From positions 1 through 64,000 of the forward strand of contig CAYZJH010000001.1 in NCBI GenBank assembly GCA_964478625.1: a stretch of DNA of 64,000 bases. Direction: 5' to 3'. The notes beneath the pieces were generated by a model, which saw only the letters and a program-made list of their open reading frames with translations, did not search any database and was not told where the DNA came from. Positions 52,220 through 60,752 of this stretch are shown here, piece after piece; the stretch's first letter is position 1, and each line of letters opens with the position of its first letter. This DNA is from SKZT01 sp964478625 (GTDB taxonomy: Bacteria; Desulfobacterota; Desulfobacteria; Desulfobacterales; SKZT01). Both the position numbers and the translations under genes were made by a program.

Positions 52220-52980
52220 CCAAGACCATTAACATCACACTCAAGGTTTGGCGTCAAAATGGCCCTCAGGTCAAAGGCCGCCTTGAAACGTATCATGCAA
52301 ACAACATTTCCACTGATATGTCTTTTTTGGAAATGCTTGATGTCGTTAATGAGAAATTGACTCTGGACCATAGGGAACCAATCGCATTTGACCATGATTG
52401 CCGTGAAGGAATTTGCGGGATGTGCGGAGCAGTTGTCAATGGCCGGCCTCATGGCCATCAAAAAGGGACGACTCTTTGTCAGTTGCACATGCGGCAATTT
52501 AAAGATGGCGACACTATCATTGTTGAACCCTGGCGTGCAAGAGCCTTTCCTGTTATCAAAGATCTGGCTGTAGACCGAAGTGCATTGGACAAAATCATCC
52601 AGGCCGGCGGCTTTATATCGGTTAATACGGGGTCTGCACAAGATGCCAACAACATCGCCATCGCTCAGGAAATTGCCGAAAAGGCAATGGATGCTGCAGC
52701 GTGTATTGGCTGTGGCGCATGTGTGGCAGCATGCCCAAATGCTTCGGCCATGTTGTTTACAGGTGCAAAAATATCTCACCTGGCTCTTTTACCTCAGGGA
52801 AAGCCTGAAGCCGCCAGAAGAGCTACTTATATGCTCAGAACTATGGATGAACTTGGCTTTGGTAATTGCAGCAATGAACGCGAATGCGAAGCCGAATGTC
52901 CAAAGGAAATATCAATTGTCAATATCGCACGAATGAATCGAGAATTTATCAAAGCGGGTTTTGTTTCTACGGTTGAGTAA
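52216..52980 (+). CDS. sdhB: Succinate dehydrogenase/fumarate reductase iron-sulfur subunit
   Basis: 254 residues with a GTG start (AAAGGAG upstream). The 2Fe-2S cysteines are at C62, C67 and C70 (C-R-E-G-I-C-G-M-C) and near 88. The 4Fe-4S/3Fe-4S region has C-I-G-C-G-A-C-V-A-A-C-P and C-E-A-E-C-P. It carries electrons from FAD to the heme b subunit. Operon ends at the terminator at 52993. Confidence 0.95.
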   Translation: MTKTINITLKVWRQNGPQVKGRLETYHANNISTDMSFLEMLDVVNEKLTLDHREPIAFDHDCREGICGMCGAVVNGRPHGHQKGTTLCQLHMRQFKDGDTIIVEPWRARAFPVIKDLAVDRSALDKIIQAGGFISVNTGSAQDANNIAIAQEIAEKAMDAAACIGCGACVAACPNASAMLFTGAKISHLALLPQGKPEAARRATYMLRTMDELGFGNCSNERECEAECPKEISIVNIARMNREFIKAGFVSTVE

Positions 52981-52992
52981 GTTATTTTGCCC

Positions 52993-53029
52993 AGGTCGGT
53001 GCCGAATAAAAACGATAAGGCACCGACCT
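52993..53029 (+). terminator. Rho-independent terminator of sdhCAB
   Basis: AGGTCGGTGCC pairs perfectly with GGCACCGACCT (11 bp) around a 15-base loop and is followed by TTTTCT. It also lies 20 bp from the end of the convergent flavoprotein gene. Confidence 0.9.
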
Positions 53030-53051
53030 TTTCTCAGTAATTTTTCAGAGA

Positions 53052-53636
53052 TTAAATTGACTTCGCAACAATTTTTTTCATCAGCCATGCCATGTTCTCG
53101 CCAAGAATTTTCATGGTCTCCATGCCCTCCTGATCGGACATTACCTCCCCTTTGTCCAGTCCAAATCCCATGTTCCAATAGGAAGAACCTGGAATGATCA
53201 TCTGACCGATGGTAAAAAAATGATTCATGGTATCGAAAGCATGGATTGATCCGGCCCTTCGGACAGCAACCACCGCTGCTCCTATTTTTCGCTTGAACAT
53301 GTAATCATTGGCAATGGCTACCATGCCAGCACGGTCAATCAGTGCCTTCATTTCAGTGCTGACATCTGCAAAATAGGTAGGAGATCCGAGAATAATCCCA
53401 TCTGCCTCGCACATTTTCCCGATACATAGATTCATGTCGTCATCTTTGACTGCACAGCGCTGATCTTTTTTTTCAAAGCATTTCATGCAGGCAGTGCATC
53501 CCTTGAGGTTTTCTCCGGAAAGCCGGACCAACTCCGTCCGGATATCTTCCTTTTCCAGTTCTTCAAATACTCGCCGGATCATGGCTTCAGTATTGCCTTT
53601 TTTACGTGGGCTTCCATTAAATGCAACAACTTTCAC
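53052..53636 (-). CDS. Iron-sulfur flavoprotein / NADPH-dependent FMN reductase family
   Basis: 194 residues with a GTG start (AAGGAG upstream). The FMN loop G-S-P-R-K-K-G-N-T-E (about 8-17) is followed by the compact cysteine cluster C-T-A-C-M-K-C-F...C (about 47-61) characteristic of Isf-type proteins, which bind 4Fe-4S. G-S-P-T-Y-F-A-D-V (about 90-98) is the flavodoxin-like substrate loop. Such proteins shuttle electrons or reduce oxygen species and quinones in anaerobes. No partner is adjacent. Confidence 0.85.
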   Translation of the reverse strand: MKVVAFNGSPRKKGNTEAMIRRVFEELEKEDIRTELVRLSGENLKGCTACMKCFEKKDQRCAVKDDDMNLCIGKMCEADGIILGSPTYFADVSTEMKALIDRAGMVAIANDYMFKRKIGAAVVAVRRAGSIHAFDTMNHFFTIGQMIIPGSSYWNMGFGLDKGEVMSDQEGMETMKILGENMAWLMKKIVAKSI

Positions 53637-53835
53637 AAGATAACTCCTTATTCAGTTTAAGCGATTCAATCAAATTTCAATTTTATAATTCAAAGACTCG
53701 ATTTCAACATATTACTATGTTGAAATTATCAGTCTTTTGAAATACCGGCAATAAAATTTCTTGATTATGAAAATATGCAAGTGTATTTTAATTATTTTTA
53801 ACCTGAATAAATTAATTTAACCGGTGGATTGCCTT

Positions 53836-54507
53836 ATGAAACTGACAATTGACGAAGTTGCCCGATGCCTTGACGTACCCTTGACTACTGTGGAAAGATG
53901 GATTCGCCAGGGACGTATACCTGTGGGAAAATCAGGGGGTGAATGTGTTTTTCAAAAACCGATCCTTGAAATATGGGCGAAAAAACACAACCTGGCTTTC
54001 AGGCTTCCGGATGATACCGTCAAAAAGAGTAAGGAGGATAAACCTGTAACTCTTTCTCATTCAATGGCATTCGGAGGCGTTTATTTTGGTATTGAAGGAA
54101 ACAGTGTTTTTGAAGTCTTAAAATCCGCGGTAAAAAACATTGCTTTTTTGGATGAGGACGACCAGGAAATGCTCCTGGGGAAATTACTGGAACGTGAAGA
54201 AATGGCATCCACCGGAATCGGCAGAGGAATTGCAATACCACACCCACGAACGCCTTTAGATGAAAGCATGGAAGAACCCGTCATTATTACCTGTTTTCTG
54301 GATAAACCGGTTGATTTTAATGCTGTGGACGGTTTACCTGTTTTTGTCCTTTTCATTTTATTGAGCCCAACAGTTAAAATTCATTTGCACCTGTTGTCAA
54401 GGCTGGCATTTTGTGTCAGGGATTCTTCATTTGTGGATTTTTTAAAACAAATTCCTGATCATACAAAGCTTTTGGAAAAAATTAAAGATCTCGAAGCCGC
54501 CTTATAA
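53836..54507 (+). CDS. MerR/excisionase-type HTH fused to a PTS EIIA-Ntr domain
   Basis: 223 residues from ATG 53836; a GTG at 53824 adds four. Residues 1-50 are a DNA-binding helix-turn-helix (LTIDEVARCLDVPLTTVERW, then the IRQGRIPVG wing). Residues 75-223 are an EIIA-fructose/PtsN domain with the phospho-acceptor His136 in I-A-I-P-H-P-R-T. By family knowledge, EIIA phosphorylation by the EI/NPr chain would control the partner function, and the fused HTH suggests direct transcriptional output. It lies 32 bp before the ClC gene, so the two are probably co-transcribed. Similar fusions are known in Deltaproteobacteria. Confidence 0.85.
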   Translation: MKLTIDEVARCLDVPLTTVERWIRQGRIPVGKSGGECVFQKPILEIWAKKHNLAFRLPDDTVKKSKEDKPVTLSHSMAFGGVYFGIEGNSVFEVLKSAVKNIAFLDEDDQEMLLGKLLEREEMASTGIGRGIAIPHPRTPLDESMEEPVIITCFLDKPVDFNAVDGLPVFVLFILLSPTVKIHLHLLSRLAFCVRDSSFVDFLKQIPDHTKLLEKIKDLEAAL

Positions 54508-54539
54508 CAGAACAAAATGATATCATCAGATATTTGCCT

Positions 54540-56255
54540 ATGAAACCTTGGAGATATCCGGCCCGATGGGCATTATTTAAAATGGATGACCGGCTGTTGA
54601 TGATGTTCATCGGAGCTATCGTAGGAACATGCAGCGGGTTTGCGGCCGTAGTTCTGAACCGCTCATTGTTGTTTCTGCTTGAATGGCTCTCCCGGTTTCA
54701 TCACAATTGGTGGGCTTTCATCCTTCCGGCTATCGGGGCTGCGTTGTCTTCTCTATTTTTGGAAAAAGTGGTTAAAGAAGGAGCCGGCCACGGGGTTCCC
54801 GAGGTAATCTACAGTGTTTCAAGGTATGGTGGCCTTATTCGCCTTAGATCCACTTTTTCCAGGTTGGTTTCGAGCTGTTTGACCATTGGAAGCGGCGGAA
54901 GTGCCGGACCGGAAGCTCCCGTGGTGATGAGCGGATCGGCAATAGGTTCTAATATCGCCCGGTTTTTTTCCCTGAATGACCGGCAGAGAGTCACCTTGGT
55001 GGGATGCGGAGCCGCCGGTGCCATTTCATCTATTTTCAATGCTCCAATTGCCGGTATTGTTTTCACAATCGAGGTCATCCTGGGAGAATGGACTGCATTA
55101 AACATCATCCCTATCGCTATCGCCGCAGTAGCGGGTACTGAAATCAGCCGCGTGCTTCAAGGCAATCAGATTGTGTTCAGCCATAAAGTATTTGCCATTG
55201 ATATGGGTGATATCGTTGCGGCCATAGGGGTTGCCGTTTTTGCTGCAACAGCTTCTATTTTATTGACACGTGGATTGCGTACAATGCATAAGATATCCGG
55301 AAAAGTCCGGGTTCCCTTGTGGCTGAGGGCTGCCATAGGCGGTTCCATGGTCGGAATCATCGGCCTTCACCTTCCGGTAGTTCTTGGAGAAGGCTACCAC
55401 TCCGTGCATACCATGATCGAAGGAAACTTTTCTCCCGGACTGGCATTTGTGGCCTTAGCCTGTTTAGCAAAGATTCTGGCAACTTCCCTGACACTCGGAT
55501 GGGGAGGTTCCGGAGGAATTTTTGCGCCATGCCTGGTAATCGGTAGCCTGGTGGGATTGACATACCATCGCGCACTTACCGCTCTATGGCCCTCAGCAGA
55601 TTGGGTAAACGAAGGATGTTTTGCTCTTTTGGGTATGGCCGGTTTAATCAGCGGGATGCTTCAGGCACCACTGACCGGAATTTTTTTAATCGTCGAAATT
55701 ACAGGCGGATATGCAGTGATCCTTCCGCTGATTATTGTTTCCGCCATTTCCGCTACCCTGTGTTATTACATAGAACCGGCTTCTTTTTATTTGAAGGAGC
55801 TTGTCGATCGAGGGCATCTTCTCAGGCCAGGCACTGATGCCAGGGTATTATCGGATTTAAGTATCAAAGAACTGCTGGAAACCGATTGTGTTTCTGTTTC
55901 CCAGAATATGGCACTCAGGGATTTTGTCAAAATCGTGGAAACCTCAAAGCGTAATTATTTTCCGGTTGAAAATGATGAAACCGGTGCGTTTGTCGGCATG
56001 TTGCATTTGGATGACATCCGGCCCTATTTATTCAATCGAATGCTATACGATGCCGTTCTGATCGGACAGATCATGAACCCGAATGTGGAAACCGTTTCTC
56101 CGGATGAAGATTTAACAGAGGTTCTGCAAAAGATGGATTCAAAACGCCTTTTTAGCATGCCTGTCGTGGTCAACAACCGTTTTGTCGGAATGATATCAAA
56201 GGCGACACTTTTGGATAAATATCGTAAAGAATTAATGGTACAAACAACTTTTTAA
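54540..56255 (+). CDS. ClC-family chloride channel/antiporter with C-terminal CBS pair
   Basis: 571 residues from ATG 54540. Three ClC selectivity signatures are visible: G-A-G-H-G-V-P-E (about 80-87), G-S-G-G-S-A-G-P-E-A-P (about 117-127) and G-W-G-G-S-G-G-I-F-A-P. The first has Val-Pro-Glu in place of the usual Ile-Pro-Glu. Residues about 430-571 form two CBS motifs, which often bind adenine nucleotides and gate the channel. It should move chloride or fluoride across the inner membrane. Whether it is a channel or an H+ exchanger is undetermined. Confidence 0.9.
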   Translation: MKPWRYPARWALFKMDDRLLMMFIGAIVGTCSGFAAVVLNRSLLFLLEWLSRFHHNWWAFILPAIGAALSSLFLEKVVKEGAGHGVPEVIYSVSRYGGLIRLRSTFSRLVSSCLTIGSGGSAGPEAPVVMSGSAIGSNIARFFSLNDRQRVTLVGCGAAGAISSIFNAPIAGIVFTIEVILGEWTALNIIPIAIAAVAGTEISRVLQGNQIVFSHKVFAIDMGDIVAAIGVAVFAATASILLTRGLRTMHKISGKVRVPLWLRAAIGGSMVGIIGLHLPVVLGEGYHSVHTMIEGNFSPGLAFVALACLAKILATSLTLGWGGSGGIFAPCLVIGSLVGLTYHRALTALWPSADWVNEGCFALLGMAGLISGMLQAPLTGIFLIVEITGGYAVILPLIIVSAISATLCYYIEPASFYLKELVDRGHLLRPGTDARVLSDLSIKELLETDCVSVSQNMALRDFVKIVETSKRNYFPVENDETGAFVGMLHLDDIRPYLFNRMLYDAVLIGQIMNPNVETVSPDEDLTEVLQKMDSKRLFSMPVVVNNRFVGMISKATLLDKYRKELMVQTTF

Positions 56256-56360
56256 ACACGATTCAGATAAACCTTAATTATGACAAAACCTTTTCTTCCG
56301 ATATAGCCAAAGACTTGACCTTTACAGAAAAAGACAAAGACTGATTCAAGGAACTCATTG

Positions 56361-57185
56361 ATGATCTCCAGGCTTTTACACATTTTTCAAAACACACCCT
56401 TGGGGCGTGAAACCTTGCTTCAAGCCGCATATTTTTCAAAACAGCTTCGGGCTTCTTTAACCATATATATTCCAAAACATATTAAGTTTCTGATGTATTT
56501 CGATAATGAGGTTCTTCAGGTCGATTTGGATCAAAGCTACCTGATTTCACCTGAGACCGCTCAGACTCGGGCCATTGAAATTGCCAAAGAAGCCGGGGTA
56601 GAACCTTCATTTATTGAGCCCAAACATTTCACGGCTTCATCTTTACCGGATATCCCCACTGATTTTGATTTTATGGTTTGCCCCAGAAGCATCAACAACT
56701 TGTCCTCAAAAATCGGCATCGGGCATGTAGGCCCAAAAGTTCGCAGCATAGTTAATGCTGCCAATTTCCCGGTTCTGATTGCCAGTCATGTTTATAAGCC
56801 ATGGAAAAATATCATGGTTTTTTTCGGCGGATCGACAAATGCCCTCAATGCCTTAAAACTTGGACTCAGAATTCAAAGTATCACCAACTTTCCTCTCAGA
56901 CTTTTTACCTTTGCCGAAACAGCACCGGAAGTTTATCAAAAAGAGATTATCGACTATGGCCTTGAAAATGAGTTAAATCAAAGGATCGAAAACTGGCAGC
57001 TTTTTGAATCCGGAAACTTGACAGACTATCTTTACAGCGTGCCCCATGACGCACTGGTCATTTTAGGCGCTTTCAGCCATGGATTAATCAAGGATGTTAT
57101 GTTCGGAAGCAAAATGGAAAAAATTCAAACCTCAATTTCCAACAACCTGTTAATTGTCGGTTCTAGATATTCAACCTCGATATAG
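56361..57185 (+). CDS. Universal stress protein-like protein (two Usp-like halves)
   Basis: 274 residues from ATG 56361 (AAGGA eight bases before). The fold pattern is two tandem Rossmann-like Usp units: residues about 3-135 (RLLHIFQNTPLGRETLLQAA ... FPVLIAS) and about 143-274 (WKNIMVFFGGSTNALNALKLG ... LLIVGSRYS). The usual ATP-binding G-x-x-G-x-x-x-x-x-x-S-T pattern is not clear, so nucleotide binding is doubtful. It follows the ClC gene by about 105 bp and precedes the GT9 gene by six, suggesting one transcript. Usp proteins help cells survive starvation and stress. Confidence 0.7.
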   Translation: MISRLLHIFQNTPLGRETLLQAAYFSKQLRASLTIYIPKHIKFLMYFDNEVLQVDLDQSYLISPETAQTRAIEIAKEAGVEPSFIEPKHFTASSLPDIPTDFDFMVCPRSINNLSSKIGIGHVGPKVRSIVNAANFPVLIASHVYKPWKNIMVFFGGSTNALNALKLGLRIQSITNFPLRLFTFAETAPEVYQKEIIDYGLENELNQRIENWQLFESGNLTDYLYSVPHDALVILGAFSHGLIKDVMFGSKMEKIQTSISNNLLIVGSRYSTSI

Positions 57186-57191
57186 AAACGA

Positions 57192-58166
57192 ATGTCAGTT
57201 AAAAAACTTTTAATAATCCACCCCGGAGCCCTGGGTGATGTGGTTACCAGTTTTACTTCTCTTATGCTTCTCAGAGAAACCTATTCCCACATCGACATGG
57301 TATGCCGGCAATCCATTGGTCGCTTGGCGGCGAGCCTAAAGGTGATCAAGCAAGGTTTCAACCTGGAAACAGCATTCTTTTCAGGCCTTTTTGGACAAAA
57401 TCCCCTTAAATTCAATGATGACCTTCTCAAATTTATTTCATCATATGATGATATGGTTTTATTCTCCTTCTCGGAGTACCTGGCTGAAAATATCCAAATG
57501 GTTTTCGGCAAAAAAGTTTTTCAAATTCCTCCACGCCCAGGATCCTCTAAAACTATTCAGGTCAGTCGACACCTGATATCATGTCTGATCGATGCGCAAC
57601 TTCTCCGAAAGGAAAGCATCAACAATTTTTTCTATCTTTATAAAGATTTTCGTGATTCAGATTTCAATGATAGAAAAATTTTGATTCATCCCGGTTCGGG
57701 GAGTCTTTTAAAAAACTGGCCGCTGCGTCATTTTTTGAATCTTGAAAAGTTTTTATCAGATAGCGGGTATGAAACCGTTTTTATTCTCGGTCCGGCAGAA
57801 GAAGGGATGGTAGAAATTATTTTAAGAGAGGGCCTTGCCCATGAACAGGTTTTAGTGGTTTCAGATCCTCTGGAACTGGTCAATATTTTGAAAACCGGCG
57901 GTGCTTTTATCGGAAACGACTCAGGGGTATCTCATGTGGCGGCATTTATCGGACTTCCTTCACTGATTATTTTCGGCCCGACAGATCCGTTGCGGTGGTG
58001 TCCCATGGGAAGAAAGGTTGAATCCCTGAAATGCCCATCAGATTGTGTTCCCTGTTTTGAAAGCTCAAAGAAAGGTTGTGAAACCAGGGATTGCCTTGCC
58101 AAAATTTCTCCTGAACAGGTCTACCAAAAATTTAAACTATTCATGGAATTGCCGGCTCCAGGGTAA
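57192..58166 (+). CDS. Glycosyltransferase family 9 (heptosyltransferase-like)
   Basis: 324 residues. The N-terminal H-P-G-A-L-G-D-V-V-T (about 10-19) and the C-terminal G-N-D-S-G-V-S-H-V-A-A (about 239-249) with F-G-P-T-D-P are the GT9 signatures; these enzymes add ADP-heptose or related sugars to the lipopolysaccharide inner core. The specific linkage is not determined. It ends inside the 3' end of the divergent-racemase gene on the other strand (26-bp overlap), so the two genes converge. Confidence 0.88.
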   Translation: MSVKKLLIIHPGALGDVVTSFTSLMLLRETYSHIDMVCRQSIGRLAASLKVIKQGFNLETAFFSGLFGQNPLKFNDDLLKFISSYDDMVLFSFSEYLAENIQMVFGKKVFQIPPRPGSSKTIQVSRHLISCLIDAQLLRKESINNFFYLYKDFRDSDFNDRKILIHPGSGSLLKNWPLRHFLNLEKFLSDSGYETVFILGPAEEGMVEIILREGLAHEQVLVVSDPLELVNILKTGGAFIGNDSGVSHVAAFIGLPSLIIFGPTDPLRWCPMGRKVESLKCPSDCVPCFESSKKGCETRDCLAKISPEQVYQKFKLFMELPAPG

Positions 58167-58926
58167 GGTTCTTTCTGAAAAGAATTTTTGACATTTTTTT
58201 GACCTGGGTATTTAAATCGGAAACAAAAAAACGCACTATTCCATTTCGGATTAATTTTTGATCCAGATCAGGATGGTTTTTTAAAAAATCTATAAAATAT
58301 TCTGCGAGAGCCAACGATGAATCAATCACCTGGATACGTTTTCCAGCTTTACGCCTGATGGTTTCATACAGCGGAAAATAATATGAACAAGCGGCGATCA
58401 GAGTGTCAATTTGACGATTTTTTAATGGTTGAATATATTTTTTTAAGATCATATTGGTTTCCCGTTTTTTAACCCACCCTTCCTCTGCAAGGGGCAACAA
58501 TAGCGGGCAAGAATTTGTATATACCTTCGATTCCGGTCGAAGAGCCTTTATTTTTTTTTCATAAATACCACTATCAATGGTGGTCCGTGTTCCTATAACC
58601 CCTATTCTTAAAAACCTTGAAACTTCCAAGGATCGTTCCACAGAGGCCGTCACCGCATCAATAAGTTCTACAGGAAAATTTTCGGCTATCGCCTGAGAAG
58701 CTGTGCTTGAGATATCATGGCAGGTAACCAGAATCAATCGGGCCCCTTTTTCAAACAAAAATCGGGCGCCTTCAAGAGCAAAAGATCTGATCACATCCGG
58801 ACTATTATAATCAAACGGCCCCCTGGCCGTATCCCCGAAATATATCAGATCGTAATCGACAAGAACATCCGATAAAACCCTTGCCAAAACCAGTCCTCCA
58901 ACACCAGAATCCAATATACCGATCAT
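58141..58926 (-). CDS. Glutamate/aspartate racemase-family protein with altered catalytic motifs
   Basis: 261 residues. The start G-I-L-D-S-G-V-G-G (Asp6, Ser7) and YFGDTARGPFD are the MurI signatures. However, the first catalytic block, usually C-N-T-A, reads C-H-D-I-S-S (Cys69), and the second, usually C-T-H-Y-P, reads C-S-Y-Y-F-P (Cys180). Both cysteines are kept, but the neighbouring Asn, Thr and His are not. It may still racemise glutamate for peptidoglycan, act on another amino acid, or be inactive. Convergent with the GT9 gene. Confidence 0.75.
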   Translation of the reverse strand: MIGILDSGVGGLVLARVLSDVLVDYDLIYFGDTARGPFDYNSPDVIRSFALEGARFLFEKGARLILVTCHDISSTASQAIAENFPVELIDAVTASVERSLEVSRFLRIGVIGTRTTIDSGIYEKKIKALRPESKVYTNSCPLLLPLAEEGWVKKRETNMILKKYIQPLKNRQIDTLIAACSYYFPLYETIRRKAGKRIQVIDSSLALAEYFIDFLKNHPDLDQKLIRNGIVRFFVSDLNTQVKKMSKILFRKNLTLEPAIP

Positions 58927-59046
58927 GTTGCCGCCCGAGTTTTAAAAATGGAGTTCAGTTGCATATCCCAACAGAATGTTTTAGTGTGTATCATAACTAA
59001 GGTGTACCAGAAGTTTGTAACAAATATAAAATTAAGGAGAATTGAA

Positions 59047-59322
59047 ATGGAATCAGGTCATCAAACCCCATCAAGAGATCAAAAAATCTTTAACCTAAAC
59101 CTTTCGACAGAAACCATCTCTTTGTATCTTTTGTGCTGTGGGATTAAGGATGCCGGAATTACCCTGACAACAAAAAACATACTAGAACGATGGAATGGTA
59201 CCGAAGAAGGCTTTCAAAAAGCGATGAAAGAACTAGAAGATAGAAACATCATTTCAAAAATAATGACAGATGGAAATCAGCACGACGCATTTCATCTAAA
59301 GGATGTTCACGGCTGGCGTTAA
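59047..59322 (+). CDS. Small hypothetical protein
   Basis: 91 residues from ATG 59047 (AAGGAG nine bases before); the open frame starts at 58948 without a site. I do not recognise a family. It is likely a small helical, winged-helix-like domain: LSTETISLYLLCCGIKDAGI, then ILERWNGTEEGFQKAMKELEDRNI, then a beta-like end HDAFHLKDVHGW. No signal peptide or membrane span. It is alone between the divergent racemase and the convergent YkgJ gene. Confidence 0.6.
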   Translation: MESGHQTPSRDQKIFNLNLSTETISLYLLCCGIKDAGITLTTKNILERWNGTEEGFQKAMKELEDRNIISKIMTDGNQHDAFHLKDVHGWR

Positions 59323-59363
59323 GTTAACCTCTAATGGTGGTTATTTGCAAAAGAAAATACATA

Positions 59364-59780
59364 CTATTTTTTTCTCTCAGCAATCACTTTGCTAACACAT
59401 GAAATGATCACCCGATCCGGAAAATTCGTCCGGATTCCGGGGCATACATTTGACATGATACGCCAGTTGGTGACATCTTTAACGACTGCTTCGATAAAAG
59501 GCCAATCTTTGCACATATGGGGTTTTACCGGATGTATTAAACATCTCTGATCCCAGAAAACACAATACCCATTATCTTTCTGGGCCAAAACTGTCCCAAT
59601 CCGGGTTATCTGACAGTATTTTTCTATAAACAACGCCGGATCAACGTTCAAATATCCGGAAATGGCTAATATTTCCTCTTCTGTCACATAGGTACCGCCG
59701 AAGCCTTTACAGCAATCCCCGCACATATCGCAATGAAAGATATCGTCAGGGCCGATTTCACATTTTTTTTTAAATTGCAT
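59364..59780 (-). CDS. YkgJ-family cysteine cluster protein
   Basis: 138 residues. The N-terminal C-D-M-C-G-D-C-C (about 18-25) and the later C-V-F-W-D-Q-R-C-L-I-H and C-K-D-W-P-F are the CxxCxxCC...C zinc/iron-binding pattern of UPF0153/YkgJ. The biochemical role is unknown. It overlaps the end of recR by 11 bp and is the last gene of the dnaX operon. Confidence 0.85.
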   Translation of the reverse strand: MQFKKKCEIGPDDIFHCDMCGDCCKGFGGTYVTEEEILAISGYLNVDPALFIEKYCQITRIGTVLAQKDNGYCVFWDQRCLIHPVKPHMCKDWPFIEAVVKDVTNWRIMSNVCPGIRTNFPDRVIISCVSKVIAERKK

Positions 59781-60372
59781 GGCGGCACTCCATGGCTTTT
59801 TTAATGGTTACCTGATCCACATATTTCAGATCACCACCTATGGGAACTCCGGAAGCAATCCGCATGACTTTTACGGAATATTTTCCTAAAATTTCAGACA
59901 GATAACAAGCAGTAGACTCTCCTTCCACATTTGTCCCTGTAGCAATGACCACTTCATCGATTCGGCCACCCGCTATTTTTGCTTCAAGCTCCTTGATTCG
60001 GATATTTTCAGGACCAATACCGTCCATGGGAGACAAGACTCCATGAAGGACATGATACAACCCCTTAAATGCACCTGACTTTTCAATGGCCACCAAATCC
60101 GCTGGTTGTTCCACAAGGCACAAAATATTTTGTTCCCGGCTCGGATCATTGCATATCTTGCAGATTTCATCATCGCTCAGACCAAAACACTTCGAGCAAA
60201 GACGAACTTTTTCCCTGACATTCAAAATACTTTTGGCCAAATGTTCCATTTCGTTTAATGGAGCCTGGAGAATATACATGGAAAGGCGTTCAGCGGTCTT
60301 TTCACCGATACCGGGAAGCCTTGAGAGGTTTTTAATTAAAGCAACTAAAGTTGCGGGGTAATGGGTTGCCAT
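59770..60372 (-). CDS. recR: Recombination protein RecR
   Basis: 200 residues, normal length. An N-terminal helix-hairpin-helix (RLPGIGEKTAERLS), the four-Cys zinc finger (C-S-K-C ... C-K-I-C, about 57-72) and a Toprim domain (ILCLVEQPADLVAIE, GGRIDEVVIATGTNVEGE). It loads RecA on gapped DNA with RecO/RecF. It shares an operon with ybaB and dnaX, the classical arrangement. Confidence 0.96.
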   Translation of the reverse strand: MATHYPATLVALIKNLSRLPGIGEKTAERLSMYILQAPLNEMEHLAKSILNVREKVRLCSKCFGLSDDEICKICNDPSREQNILCLVEQPADLVAIEKSGAFKGLYHVLHGVLSPMDGIGPENIRIKELEAKIAGGRIDEVVIATGTNVEGESTACYLSEILGKYSVKVMRIASGVPIGGDLKYVDQVTIKKAMECRHAI

Positions 60373-60440
60373 TTAAAGTCCTTAATATAAGATTTCAAGG
60401 GAAAGCATCTTACCCCCGAATAAACCGAGGCATTTTTGCA

Positions 60441-60752
60441 TTACATTAGTCCAGGGATCTTTAAGCCTCCCGTTAATTTACCCATTTCACCTGATACCAT
60501 TTCCTGGGATTTTGCCAAAGCGTCATTGATGGCGGCCAACACCAGGTCTTCGAGCATTTCTACATCTTCGGGATCAACAACTTCCTTTTCTATTTTAATG
60601 GAGACGATTTGTTGTTTGCCATTGGCGACCACTTTAACCATTCCTCCACCGGCAGTGGTTTCTACTGTTTTCTCAGCCAACTCCTCCTGAAGTTTGATCA
60701 TTTTTGCCTGAAGCTTCTGAGCCTGTTTCATCATGTCTCCCATGCCTTTCAT
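60441..60752 (-). CDS. ybaB: YbaB/EbfC nucleoid-associated protein
   Basis: 103 residues with an excellent ribosome site (AAGGAGG). The family pattern is complete: M-K-G-M-G-D-M-M-K-Q-A-Q, a coiled-coil N-terminus, then VETTAGGGMVKVVANGKQ and a C-terminal helix. It binds DNA as a homodimer. ATGA overlap with dnaX. Confidence 0.94.
   Translation of the reverse strand: MKGMGDMMKQAQKLQAKMIKLQEELAEKTVETTAGGGMVKVVANGKQQIVSIKIEKEVVDPEDVEMLEDLVLAAINDALAKSQEMVSGEMGKLTGGLKIPGLM

Noticed and set aside
56278..56475. 65-residue minus-strand frame between ClC and Usp genes
   Set aside because: It overlaps the Usp start and shows no conserved features.
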